Notes: generated by a model from the sequence alone, not told the origin. Positions 7,561-14,262 are shown, counted from the stretch's first letter. The stretch: 52,195 nt of DNA from an uncultured Prochlorococcus sp. (GCA_902538225.1 CACBEF010000007.1:1-52195); one strand, 5' to 3'. Translations and numbers: made by a program.

Positions 7561-7863
7561 TTATTTAAACCAACCTTTTTTCTTTGGTTTAATCTCTTCT
7601 TCAATAACTTCTTTTTTTCTCCCAAATAACCCCTTTTTTTGGACTGGTAAATTCTCTTCAACAGGTTTAGATTTTCTGTTAAATAACCCTTTTTTAGGTT
7701 CTTTTTTAATTGATTCTTTTGTTTCGGAAATCTTTGTTTTTTTAGGATTTAATTTTGAATTATTGGGTTTGCTATCTGCAAATAAAGTTTGATATACAAA
7801 AAAACCAAAAACTGCAAAGAATCCTAATGCCTGTACTAAAGCAGTTCCAAGATTATCAAACAT
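7561..7863 (-). CDS. one-TM protein with repeated KKGLF-type motifs, 100 aa
   Basis: No named family. One N-terminal transmembrane helix (about residues 8-28, ALVQALGFFAVFGFFVY) is followed by a long basic, disordered tail. The tail repeats a short motif three times: KKGLFNRK, KKGLFGRK and KKKGWFK at the very C-terminus, spaced by acidic/Pro linkers. The repeats suggest a flexible tether with short docking motifs. Its ATG (7863) directly abuts the stop of the upstream secreted-peptide gene (7864), so the two are probably translated together. Confidence 0.55.
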   Translation of the reverse strand: MFDNLGTALVQALGFFAVFGFFVYQTLFADSKPNNSKLNPKKTKISETKESIKKEPKKGLFNRKSKPVEENLPVQKKGLFGRKKEVIEEEIKPKKKGWFK

Positions 7864-8049
7864 TTAGGCCTCAACTTTATATAGTGATTCTTTTTGTTTC
7901 GTATCAATACATTTTTTATCATCAGACAAGCATTCAATTTCTGCCTTCTTCTCAATATGAGAACTGCAGCCACCTGCATTTGCATTAGATATTGAAAACA
8001 AAGTTATTACACCTAAAATTAAGGCAGATGAGGTGTTAATCGGTTTCAT
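7864..8049 (-). CDS. small secreted Cys-containing protein, 61 aa
   Basis: A signal peptide (MKPINTSSALILGVITLFSISNANA) ends with an ANA cleavage site near residue 25. The mature peptide starts GGCSSH and has two further Cys (ECLSDDKKC), so a disulfide-bonded periplasmic or lumenal peptide is likely. A protein with a similar GGC start and late Cys pair is at 21698-21919. It abuts the downstream KKGLF-repeat gene without a gap, suggesting an operon. Confidence 0.55.
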   Translation of the reverse strand: MKPINTSSALILGVITLFSISNANAGGCSSHIEKKAEIECLSDDKKCIDTKQKESLYKVEA

Positions 8050-8135
8050 AAGTTTTATTTTTATTATGGAAAATTAATTTCACAATTGCGAAGATAATCT
8101 TTTCTTCTGCAAAAAAATATCGCCTTTTTATTAAT

Positions 8136-8315
8136 CTATTTGTAGTAATTAACTAAATCGATAATTAATATTGCTAGTAATAAAAAACCTAAAATGAAAG
8201 GTAAATAAGGATATTTATTTAAAATTTTGTTTAGTTGATTTTTCGATGTTTGTTTTTCCTTTTTCTTTTCTCTAGGGGGTAAGCCTAAGTCTTCCCTCCT
8301 CTTAGCTTCTCCCAT
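8136..8315 (-). CDS. DUF2839 membrane protein
   Basis: ATG at 8315, TAG at 8136, 59 aa. The N-terminus MGEAKRREDLGLPPRE is the diagnostic DUF2839 opening. A Lys-rich linker follows, then one transmembrane helix (YLPFILGFLLLAILIIDLV). The family is found across cyanobacteria and its function is unknown. Confidence 0.8.
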   Translation of the reverse strand: MGEAKRREDLGLPPREKKKEKQTSKNQLNKILNKYPYLPFILGFLLLAILIIDLVNYYK

Positions 8316-8440
8316 AATTTTTTAATCTATTTAAGACTATTTTATACTCTTAGCAAAAGTAGTGAATTAATCTATATTTAAATTATTAATGATTAATTTA
8401 TTGTAAATTTCGGATATATTAAAAATATAAAAAAAATTAC

Positions 8441-8548
8441 ATGATAGAAGTAGTTTGGTCAGTAAATATAATGATTGCAATTCTAATTTTTGGTGTTGCC
8501 TGGGTTCTTTATTACATATTTACTTATGATCAAAAATTTAGTTCCTAG
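8441..8548 (+). CDS. tiny membrane peptide, 35 aa
   Basis: ATG at 8441 to TAG at 8548. It is almost entirely one transmembrane helix (VNIMIAILIFGVAWVLYYIF) with a short polar tail, TYDQKFSS. The next gene starts 4 bp after its stop, so the two are probably co-transcribed. The size is like that of small photosystem or cytochrome b6f subunits, but I do not match it to one. Confidence 0.4.
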   Translation: MIEVVWSVNIMIAILIFGVAWVLYYIFTYDQKFSS

Positions 8549-8552
8549 ATAA

Positions 8553-8735
8553 ATGTCAGATAAAGATCTAAGTAATTTTCTAAAAAAAATAGAGCAACTT
8601 AATCAAATTGCTGAGCTAATAAAAAATAATCCTAGAAAAAAGTTATCCCTTTCAAAATGCAAGAATCATGATGAAGTAATTAAATTAACCACTGAATGGG
8701 GTTTTGATATTGATAAAAGGTGGGGTGAATATTAA
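8553..8735 (+). CDS. Nif11-like peptide, 60 aa
   Basis: The sequence MSDKDLSNFLKKIEQL...IAELIKNN is the opening helix of the Nif11 domain, and the second half (NHDEVIKLTTEWGFDIDKRW) matches its conserved ending, in which an A/T-x-x-x-GFDI element precedes an aromatic. Nif11 peptides serve as leader regions for ribosomal peptide natural products in some marine picocyanobacteria, but stand-alone Nif11 proteins are also common. No Gly-Gly-type cleavage site, Cys-rich core peptide or modifying enzyme is nearby, so this is probably the stand-alone kind. Confidence 0.65.
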   Translation: MSDKDLSNFLKKIEQLNQIAELIKNNPRKKLSLSKCKNHDEVIKLTTEWGFDIDKRWGEY

Positions 8736-8820
8736 TTGAATTTATTACCAGCATTATTAAAATATCCATCAACTTCAAATTAAATTCCTAAGATTAATTA
8801 GTATTTCTTGTATTGGAGTT

Positions 8821-9591
8821 ATGAAAGAAATTGGAGAGATAAAGTCAAATATATATAAAATAGCTGCTGTTACAGATAGAGGGCAAAGATTAAATAAATT
8901 AATTTCTCCTATGTATGAGGAAAAAGCTAATGAAATGGATGAATTAATTGATGCTCTTAAAGACTTTAGTTTTGAAATATCAGAAAAATTATTGTCTGGA
9001 GAGTGGGAATTGATTTTTTCTAATGTTGAATTATTTCGAAGTTCTCCTTTCTTTCTTGCTATTGAAAAGGCATTAAATGATGAATTTAAAAGTAATCTTT
9101 TTTTTAAATTACATCAATTACAAGTAGGATCCTTTGGCATTTCAACAATTGGGAGAATTGCTCAAAAGATTGATTTTGACAAAAAAGAATTTATATCTAC
9201 TTTTGACACTACAATATTTGGGCTCACAACAATTCCTATATTAGGTTGGTTCAAACTATTGCCTACTTTTGGTGGAAGAGTAATAACTCTAGCAAGTAAT
9301 TTAGTTTTAAGAAATAATTTGCTTGATATGAACTTACAAAAGACAAAAGTTTCCAAAGTTGATGGACTTAATAAGATTCCATTATTTAGTGAATTACTTA
9401 TGGATAGATGGTATCCAGTTAAAGAGGTTTGGAATAAGTTACCTTGGAATAAAGAATCGCCAAATTGCCAGGTTTTAATTGTATATTTAGACGAAGAAAT
9501 GAGAATTATGCAGGATATGTATGGGTCTATTTTTATTTATATAAGGCCTTCAATTTCCTTGTTAAATTCAAATACAATCTCTAATGATTAA
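8821..9591 (+). CDS. PAP/fibrillin family protein
   Basis: This 256-aa protein has the fibrillin layout: an N-terminal helix, GEWELIFSNVELFRSSPFF as the barrel-opening strand, a middle region with FDTTIFGLTTIPILGWFKLLPTFGGRVI, and the C-terminal LIVYLDEEMRIMQDMYGSIFIYIRP ending. These proteins bind lipids or quinones at thylakoid membranes. It is longer than the member at 5850-6392 and clearly a different subfamily. No signal peptide is visible. Confidence 0.78.
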   Translation: MKEIGEIKSNIYKIAAVTDRGQRLNKLISPMYEEKANEMDELIDALKDFSFEISEKLLSGEWELIFSNVELFRSSPFFLAIEKALNDEFKSNLFFKLHQLQVGSFGISTIGRIAQKIDFDKKEFISTFDTTIFGLTTIPILGWFKLLPTFGGRVITLASNLVLRNNLLDMNLQKTKVSKVDGLNKIPLFSELLMDRWYPVKEVWNKLPWNKESPNCQVLIVYLDEEMRIMQDMYGSIFIYIRPSISLLNSNTISND

Positions 9592-9725
9592 TTAGAAGAC
9601 TGACTAATATTTTTTAGTAATTTATAGAATAAACCCATTCAAAATTTATTTTAAAGATTAATTAATAAAAACATCTCACATCTTGAATACAAATAGGTTA
9701 AGTTCAGAATGAACATTTTTTTAAT

Positions 9726-10039
9726 ATGCTAAGAAATCAAGAAAAATATTCAGTTGTTTGAGGAATATTCTTAATTTGAGGATGGGGCTTAGGTCTAGAC
9801 AGATTCTACTAAGGAGATAAAAAAGGTGGATTTTTATCAATCATTGGTTGGAGTATCTTATTTTTAGCTTTATCTTTCTTAAATGTTCAGGTTATGAATA
9901 TGTTGAGGGTGTGAAAAATTATTCAGGTTATTCCCCTAACCCATTAATAATACTACCTTTACTTGCAGGAGCATATGGTGGCTTTCTAATAATTAAGAAG
10001 GCATTTAGATTAGCAAAGCAATTTGAAAATGCTGAATAA
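9726..10039 (+). pseudogene. decayed TM2-domain protein gene
   Basis: Read from ATG 9726, the frame gives a recognisable protein interrupted by stops: a short start, two TGA codons where Trp would fit (before GIFLI and before GWGLGLDRFY), a TAA after DRFY, then GDKKGGFLSIIGW. GLGLDRFY plus GDKKGGF is the GxGxHRFYLG-type core of the TM2 domain. After about 9870 the frame is lost, but a frame one base earlier continues as KCSGYEYVEGV and a transmembrane end to TAA at 10039. Three nonsense changes plus one frameshift indicate a dead gene. The intact C-terminal frame (from ATG 9848) could still be expressed as a 63-aa fragment, but I consider that unlikely. Confidence 0.7.
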
Positions 10040-10057
10040 TACTACCAGCAGGCAAAT

Positions 10058-10219
10058 TCAATATAATAATCCAGATCCTTTCAAATAAAATTTAAATAAA
10101 AGAATTACTAAAAGGTTTACTATTGCTAGGGCTACTAAGCCATTTCTGTTTTTTACATCTAATTTCTTGACTAAATTAGAAAGATAAACGACTGGATTTT
10201 CTGGCTCTTTATTATCCAA
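10058..10219 (-). CDS. small one-TM protein, 53 aa, TTG start
   Basis: TTG start at 10219 and TGA stop at 10058. The peptide begins DNKEPENPVVYLSNLVKKLDVKN, then has one transmembrane helix (GLVALAIVNLLVILLF) and a short tail. An in-frame stop two codons upstream of the TTG rules out a longer start. The family is not recognised. The frame is convincing because of its charged N-terminus and single clean helix. Confidence 0.5.
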   Translation of the reverse strand: MDNKEPENPVVYLSNLVKKLDVKNRNGLVALAIVNLLVILLFKFYLKGSGLLY

Positions 10220-10315
10220 ATTTTATTTAAATATTAATTTGACAAAAAAATATCACAGTTTCATTTGAAGAATCAAAATTGTAAAGATGAATATCCAAAA
10301 AGAAATAAATAATTT

Positions 10316-10690
10316 TTAACCCATAATTCCTGCATTTCTTAAAAACGCTTTACCCATATTGCCAATTACAAAAAATAGAGACAAATTAATTAAAAGGATT
10401 ATTAATAATGCCAACATTTTATAGTTTGGATTAGTTGAAATGCCATCAAATCCATTATTAAGAAATCTTTTAAAAAGTGATTTGTTAATTTTTGGTTTTT
10501 GTTGCTCAGAATCAAGTTTTACTTTTTCTTCTGAAGAATCTTGATTACTTGCTTTCTCTAGAAATTCTGTAAATGCCTTAACATTTTCTTCTTTTTTTGT
10601 CCCCTCATTAAGATCTTTATTGTCTTCATTCAAATTGGAGGCCGATTCGATTGAATTATTCTCCTTAGGATTAAGTTTTGAATCTTCCAA
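10316..10690 (-). CDS. tail-anchored hypothetical protein, 124 aa
   Basis: No family recognised. The first 75 residues are extremely polar (Glu, Asn, Lys, Ser, Asp) and probably disordered. A single transmembrane helix follows near the C-terminus (about residues 92-111, LALLIILLINLSLFFVIG) with a short tail. The only available start is TTG at 10690. A candidate sRNA or attenuated leader ends in a terminator only 34 bp upstream on the same strand, which could control this gene. Confidence 0.5.
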   Translation of the reverse strand: MEDSKLNPKENNSIESASNLNEDNKDLNEGTKKEENVKAFTEFLEKASNQDSSEEKVKLDSEQQKPKINKSLFKRFLNNGFDGISTNPNYKMLALLIILLINLSLFFVIGNMGKAFLRNAGIMG

Positions 10691-10723
10691 ATTAGTAGTA
10701 AATGCTAGGAATATATTACACCA

Positions 10724-10759
10724 TAAAAAAAACCCACTCGATCAATTGAAGAGAGGGTT
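10724..10759 (-). terminator. rho-independent terminator
   Basis: Read on the minus strand, AACCC-x-CTC pairs with GAG-x-GGGTT (one A-A mismatch in the middle, 11-nt loop), followed directly by a run of eight U. This is a clean intrinsic terminator pointing left, with no protein gene immediately upstream of it on that strand. Confidence 0.7.
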
Positions 10760-10834
10760 AGCTAAGGTTAAAGTTCTTAAATAAATAATAATTTATTTTA
10801 ATTAAATTTGCGGTGGTAGAATAATGAAGTTTTA
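10724..10834 (-). ncRNA. candidate small RNA or attenuated leader
   Basis: On the minus strand a consensus TATAAT lies at 10846-10841, about 7 nt before a possible start near 10834. About 110 nt downstream comes a rho-independent terminator at 10759-10724. The transcript between contains no convincing ORF. It is either a stand-alone sRNA or the terminated leader of the gene at 10316-10690. The sequence does not match Yfr families I recall. The 5' end is inferred from the promoter only. Confidence 0.45.
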
Positions 10835-10869
10835 ATTTAAATTATATTCAAGCTGATTTTTTCGTCCAA

Positions 10870-11076
10870 ATGTTAGATGCGAATACTAAAAAAGCATGTA
10901 AAGATGATCCCTCAAAAAGAGAAATTAAAATTAGAAATATAGAATATGCTATTGAACAAGCAGAATTGATGATAAAAGAATCAAAAATGAGCCAAGAAGA
11001 ATTAATCTTCTTAAAAAGAAAAATATCGGACTCAAGACAGGATTTAGAGATACTTTATTTAATGAATATTCAATGA
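10870..11076 (+). CDS. small coiled-coil protein, 68 aa
   Basis: Not recognised. ATG at 10870. After a polar start the protein is one long charged helix with heptad-like spacing (EIKIRNIEYAIEQAELMIKESKMSQEELIFLKRKISDSRQDLEIL), consistent with a coiled coil or helical hairpin. There is no signal peptide or membrane segment; cytoplasmic. Confidence 0.55.
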   Translation: MLDANTKKACKDDPSKREIKIRNIEYAIEQAELMIKESKMSQEELIFLKRKISDSRQDLEILYLMNIQ

Positions 11077-11192
11077 ATATAAATTTGTTAATCTTTTAAA
11101 AGAATTGAATTTTTGAAAAGAAAATTAATTTGTATATTTGAAGACTTATAAAGTTTAAAGGGAATGTAATAGTTATTATAAAGGCTCTAGAT

Positions 11193-11294
11193 ATGTCTAA
11201 AAATAATCTATATATACCTTTAAAGGTTGTTCCATACATCTTCATTTCAATTACTGCTATTGCATTAACAGCAGCTACATATGTAATTACATAG
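11193..11294 (+). CDS. tiny membrane peptide, 33 aa
   Basis: ATG at 11193 to TAG at 11294. MSKNNLYIPLKVVPY leads into one helix (IFISITAIALTAATYVI). The size and single helix resemble the many tiny membrane proteins in this region. No family match; existence is uncertain. Confidence 0.35.
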   Translation: MSKNNLYIPLKVVPYIFISITAIALTAATYVIT

Positions 11295-11358
11295 TTCTAT
11301 CTGCTTTGTAAAGTTTTTAGATATTAAATAAATTAAAATATTTGTATTAATTAATTAT

Positions 11359-11598
11359 ATGAATAAAGTCAAAATAGCAATTTTTACACTATCAATAATC
11401 ATTTCCCTTATTGGGATTAAAAAATTAATATATATAAATCAATTTAAAGATTTAAAAAATAAAGAAGAATCATACTTAAATGAATCTATACGTGTTTTAG
11501 ATGAATGCTTCGATCTAGAAAATAAAAACAAAAGAACTCTTAATAAATCAATTGAATTAATTGAGTATTGCTTAGAGGAATATGGATATAAAAACTGA
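11359..11598 (+). CDS. hypothetical one-TM protein, 79 aa
   Basis: Unrecognised. An N-terminal hydrophobic helix (about residues 5-24, KIAIFTLSIIISLIGIKKLIYI) could be a membrane anchor. A charged helical domain with two Cys follows (DECFDLEN and EYCLEEYGYKN). There is no obvious cleavage site, so a signal anchor is more likely than a signal peptide. Confidence 0.45.
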   Translation: MNKVKIAIFTLSIIISLIGIKKLIYINQFKDLKNKEESYLNESIRVLDECFDLENKNKRTLNKSIELIEYCLEEYGYKN

Positions 11599-11725
11599 TT
11601 TCAAAACTTGAATGATGAATTTCCTTAATACTCCACTAATATGCAAATAAAAAATTTCTCATCAATAATCTTGTTATGTTCCATAATTTTTTATTAATAA
11701 TATTTTCCTAATTTAATTTTTTAAA

Positions 11726-12133
11726 ATGACTAAATTAAAATGTTCTTATTTAGGAAATTTAAACTGTGAGGCTATTCATCTACAATCTGGAAGTTTAATT
11801 AGAACTGATGCACCTTTAGATCACTGCGGTAAAGGTGAAAGTTTTTCCCCAACTGATCTATTAGCAACATCTCTAGGTACTTGCCTGCTAACCATTATGG
11901 CAATCAAAGCTAAATTGAAAGGATTTGATTTGAAAGGTATATATTTAAATATTGAAAAACTAATGACACAAAATAGCGAGAGGAAGATAAAAGAACTAAT
12001 AATAGATATTTTTATACCAGAGCACACTTCTAATGAAACTATTGATTTTTTGAAAAAAGCTTCCAAAGAATGTCCAGTTACAAGAAATTTATCTCAAGAA
12101 ATAGATATTAAAATTAGTTGGCATCATGAATAA
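11726..12133 (+). CDS. OsmC/Ohr-family protein
   Basis: This 135-aa protein shows the OsmC family layout: an N-terminal beta region with the GKGESFSPTDLLATSLGTCLLTIM helix carrying Cys53, and a second conserved Cys116 in KECPVTRNLS. These two Cys form the peroxidatic/resolving pair that reduces organic hydroperoxides in OsmC and Ohr. The length and both Cys positions fit the OsmC-like (YhfA) branch rather than classic Ohr. It is probably a cytoplasmic thiol peroxidase. Confidence 0.88.
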   Translation: MTKLKCSYLGNLNCEAIHLQSGSLIRTDAPLDHCGKGESFSPTDLLATSLGTCLLTIMAIKAKLKGFDLKGIYLNIEKLMTQNSERKIKELIIDIFIPEHTSNETIDFLKKASKECPVTRNLSQEIDIKISWHHE

Positions 12134-12163
12134 ATCTCAAACATAGTAATTACATAAAAAATA

Positions 12164-12286
12164 ATGAAATACTTTTTTGGAATAGTCATTCTTTTATTTG
12201 GAATATATATAATGACAGACTTGGCATTAAAGACTAGGTATACAAGAAAAAGACTTTCAAAAGGAAAAAAATCTTATAAATTTTAA
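12164..12286 (+). CDS. tiny membrane protein with basic tail, 40 aa
   Basis: ATG at 12164 to TAA at 12286, 30 bp after the OsmC gene on the same strand. One transmembrane helix (YFFGIVILLFGIYIM) is followed by a strongly basic tail (KTRYTRKRLSKGKKS), which would keep the C-terminus in the cytoplasm. No family recognised. Confidence 0.45.
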   Translation: MKYFFGIVILLFGIYIMTDLALKTRYTRKRLSKGKKSYKF

Positions 12287-12344
12287 AATTTCAGATTAAG
12301 GAAATAGATTTATTTTGTACTAAAAATTAAGGCATATTTTAGTT

Positions 12345-12629
12345 TTATTTTTTCACTATTTTTTGGTCAATCAAACTAATCAAAGGGATAATGAAATTTA
12401 CATTTATTCCAACAGTGCACCATGTATAAATAATAAGAAAAAATATTTTTATAAATAAATTAGGTGGTAAGTTGAAAAATATTTTGAAAAAACCTCCAAT
12501 GAATAATACTAATATTCCAATTTGAAAAAGACCTTTGATTATCCATTTAAGTCCATTTTTTTTAATGTTTATATAAAACCAGAAAAAAACAAAACTAGAT
12601 AACAATAAATATATAAAATTTATGATCAT
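12345..12629 (-). CDS. hypothetical three-helix membrane protein, 94 aa
   Basis: Unrecognised. Three hydrophobic segments are visible (about residues 2-19, 34-54 and 58-84) with a basic KKNGLKWIIKG loop between the first two and a basic end (KIVKK). A TGATAATTATCA palindrome lies 45 bp upstream of its ATG, so metal- or iron-responsive control is conceivable. Confidence 0.45.
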   Translation of the reverse strand: MIINFIYLLLSSFVFFWFYINIKKNGLKWIIKGLFQIGILVLFIGGFFKIFFNLPPNLFIKIFFLIIYTWCTVGINVNFIIPLISLIDQKIVKK

Positions 12630-12673
12630 CTTTTTAGAGAAAATCTAATAAATTTGCCATTATCAAGGCATGA

Positions 12674-12685
12674 TGATAATTATCA
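12674..12685. promoter_or_regulatory. TGATAATTATCA palindrome, possible Fur/Zur-type site
   Basis: A perfect 12-bp palindrome lies in the intergenic region 45 bp upstream of the 94-aa membrane protein gene. It resembles half of the Fur/Zur consensus. The same 12-mer occurs once more, inside a coding region at 21645. In AT-rich DNA such a palindrome can occur by chance. Confidence 0.3.
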
Positions 12686-12773
12686 CTTTTTTATCTGCTA
12701 ATTTTTTTTTAAAATGGAAAAGTTATACAAAAAACAATAAAAATAAATTAATTTTTTTTTTTAACTTTTTATC

Positions 12774-13157
12774 TTAGAACATTTTCGATTTTAGTAAATC
12801 AACTCTTTTTTGATTCACTCCCAAATCACTTTCTCCAACTCTTGATTCTGATCTTATTGATAAGATGTTTGATTCAGGTAAAAAGGATACTTCTATGTCG
12901 TCTACATACTTCATCCATTTACTGGTTGCTTCAGCATGAAGATAATCGCCATCAACTTCTACAATCTCAGTTCTTGGAGTATTTTCGATAAATGTTTTAA
13001 TCTCTTCAAAAGGTTTCTCAATATTGTTAACCTCCCACTCTTCTCTTACACAATGAGCAATCTCTACACAAGGTTTTAGTTCTACATGTGAGGCAAATGA
13101 TGAAGAAGGGAATAAAAAGCTTGAACAAATTAAAATTGCTAAAAAAAGTATTTTCAT
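12774..13157 (-). CDS. DUF1499-domain secreted protein
   Basis: The protein has a signal peptide (MKILFLAILICSSFLFPSSSFA, cleavage near residue 22) and a DUF1499 domain, seen in EIVEVDGDYLHAEATSKWMKYVDDIEVSFLPESNILSIRSESRVGESDLGVNQKRVDLL. The RSxSRxGxSDxGVNxxRV ending is the family hallmark. A Cys pair (KPCVEIAHC) sits near the N-terminus of the mature protein. The family is common in cyanobacteria and chloroplasts; its function is unknown. The likely location is thylakoid lumen or periplasm. Confidence 0.85.
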   Translation of the reverse strand: MKILFLAILICSSFLFPSSSFASHVELKPCVEIAHCVREEWEVNNIEKPFEEIKTFIENTPRTEIVEVDGDYLHAEATSKWMKYVDDIEVSFLPESNILSIRSESRVGESDLGVNQKRVDLLKSKMF

Positions 13158-13287
13158 TAACAGAAGAATTTAACAAACAATAATCTAACGAATTTAATTA
13201 CTAATTTGTAATGACGTTTCTCATTATTTTTGAAGAAACTTATATGTTTCTATATTAAGGATTTAATGTGTATTTCTAATAATCCCC

Positions 13288-13315
13288 AAAAAAAAAGACC
13301 CCTCAGAGAGAGATC
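13288..13315 (-). terminator. intrinsic terminator of the Yfr2-family RNA
   Basis: On the minus strand GATCTCTC pairs with GAGGGGTC across a 3-nt loop, using two G-U wobbles, and is followed by nine consecutive U. The wobbles only work in this orientation, which supports minus-strand transcription. Confidence 0.7.
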
Positions 13316-13386
13316 TTTAAAAATTGATTTAAATCAAGTGTTTCCTTGTTTCCACTGAAATAAATCAATTCCTCCTACACACTTTT
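13288..13386 (-). ncRNA. yfr2: Yfr2-family small RNA
   Basis: Read on the minus strand: a 5' segment AGTGTGTAGGAGG; a 10-bp stem (AATTGATTTA / TAAATCAATT) whose large loop displays the duplicated GGAAACA motif (GGAAACAAGGAAACA, 13353-13339), typical of Yfr2-type RNAs; then a terminator stem (GATCTCTC / GAGGGGTC with two G-U pairs) and nine U. A TGTGATATT -10-like element lies just upstream of the presumed start near 13386. Family membership is recalled from cyanobacterial literature; which copy it is cannot be told. Confidence 0.75.
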
Positions 13387-13452
13387 CTAATATCACATCG
13401 AAATTCAAAATATGTAATGCCTAATAGACCTCTATCTTAACTGTCACATCGC

Positions 13453-13495
13453 AAAAAATACAAAAAGTACTCAAACATTTCGGACGAGTACTTTT
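13453..13495 (-). terminator. terminator of the Yfr10-like RNA
   Basis: A perfect 10-bp inverted repeat (13463-13472 with 13486-13495) is followed on the minus strand by T-rich sequence with two T runs (TTTTTGTATTTTTT). The same stem also ends in four T on the plus strand, but nothing upstream on that strand needs it. Confidence 0.65.
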
Positions 13496-13536
13496 AAAGT
13501 TATCAGAAAAAAGTGTGTGAGGAGTTTCTGATGTAT
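13453..13536 (-). ncRNA. yfr10: Yfr10-family small RNA (Yfr1 motif in a hairpin loop)
   Basis: On the minus strand ATCAGAAA and TTTCTGAT (13532-13525 and 13509-13502) form a hairpin. Its loop carries ACTCCTCACACAC (13525-13513), the ultra-conserved Yfr1 motif. A terminator follows: AAAAGTACTC / GAGTACTTTT, a perfect 10-bp stem, then T-rich sequence. The flanks differ completely from the Yfr1 gene at 41373, which fits what is known of Yfr10: same motif, different structure and synteny. The 5' end is uncertain and could reach about 13563. Confidence 0.65.
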
Positions 13537-13606
13537 TTAATTTACAGCGTAAGTAATTTAAAAGGCTACAGTATAAATTACTAATTATTTAAATCTTTCA
13601 GAAAAA

Positions 13607-13783
13607 TTGTCAGTTGATGAAAAAAATAATCAAAAACATAAAAAATTCATGAAAAGCATTTACAAAAAAATCATTTTTATTATTTCGGCAATTGCTCTTT
13701 TTTCAGTAATAGTGGGTGTTGTCAAATATTCGCTAACTTATATTGAAAATAATCCCGAAAAATACTTACCTACACAAAGCTAA
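13607..13783 (+). CDS. small one-TM protein, 58 aa (TTG) or 44 aa (ATG)
   Basis: From TTG 13607 the frame reads SVDEKNNQKHKKFMKSIYKK, then a transmembrane helix (IIFIISAIALFSVIVGVV), then a polar tail. ATG at 13649 is the alternative start and would leave only four residues before the basic KSIYKK lead. I prefer the TTG because the charged, protein-like N-terminal extension is in frame and many genes here use TTG. No family recognised. Confidence 0.5.
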   Translation: MSVDEKNNQKHKKFMKSIYKKIIFIISAIALFSVIVGVVKYSLTYIENNPEKYLPTQS

Positions 13784-13860
13784 GACAAAAATTAAGTATA
13801 AATTCACTTCAAAAAATCTATAAAGTGTCTTAAATAGGTTTTACATAGACAGCTTGAGTC

Positions 13861-14004
13861 ATGAAAATCAAAAATACTTCAGTTCTTAATCAGAATAATA
13901 TTCATTTAAGTCAATTTAAAAATAAGCATAAATATCAATTACTTGAGAATTACTGGAAGAAACGAAAGAAAGAATGTGAAAAGAATCTTTCAAAATTTTG
14001 CTAA
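13861..14004 (+). CDS. small basic protein, 47 aa
   Basis: ATG at 13861, TAA at 14004. The second half is a strongly basic helix (ENYWKKRKKECEKNLSKFC) with two Cys. It ends 9 bp before the next gene, with which it may share a transcript. Not recognised; could be nucleic-acid binding judging by charge alone. Confidence 0.45.
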   Translation: MKIKNTSVLNQNNIHLSQFKNKHKYQLLENYWKKRKKECEKNLSKFC

Positions 14005-14013
14005 CCGATAATT

Positions 14014-14262
14014 ATGAATTTTATTTTTTCTTTTTTATTAGCATCTGTATTGTGGGTACAAGTTCCACAATGGGAAGCTGACTGGTCAAAATGTGCTGTA
14101 GATGTTCCCGATTCATCATGTCACTGGTACGTAGCTGCTCCCGATAATACTTTTGGGGAAGGATTTAATTGGGAAAACGCTCCTTGGTTTGATGCTAATG
14201 GATTACAGGATGTAGCTAAGATTGAGAAAGAATCTGTAGTAGAAAAACTTCAAAATAACTAA
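14014..14262 (+). CDS. hypothetical protein with hydrophobic N-terminus, 82 aa
   Basis: ATG at 14014. A short hydrophobic lead (MNFIFSFLLASVLWVQV) may be a signal peptide or anchor. The rest is acidic and Trp-rich (WEADWSKCAVDVPDSSCHWYVAAPDNTFGEGFNWENAPWFDANG) with a Cys pair that could form a disulfide. The conserved look of the Trp/Cys pattern suggests a real family, but I cannot name it. Confidence 0.55.
   Translation: MNFIFSFLLASVLWVQVPQWEADWSKCAVDVPDSSCHWYVAAPDNTFGEGFNWENAPWFDANGLQDVAKIEKESVVEKLQNN

Noticed and set aside
9848-10039. 63-aa membrane protein as an independent gene
   Set aside because: It is better explained as the frameshifted C-terminal part of the decayed TM2-domain gene.
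11600-11725. Possible short ORF with double ATG
   Set aside because: It stops after a dozen codons and has no supporting signal.
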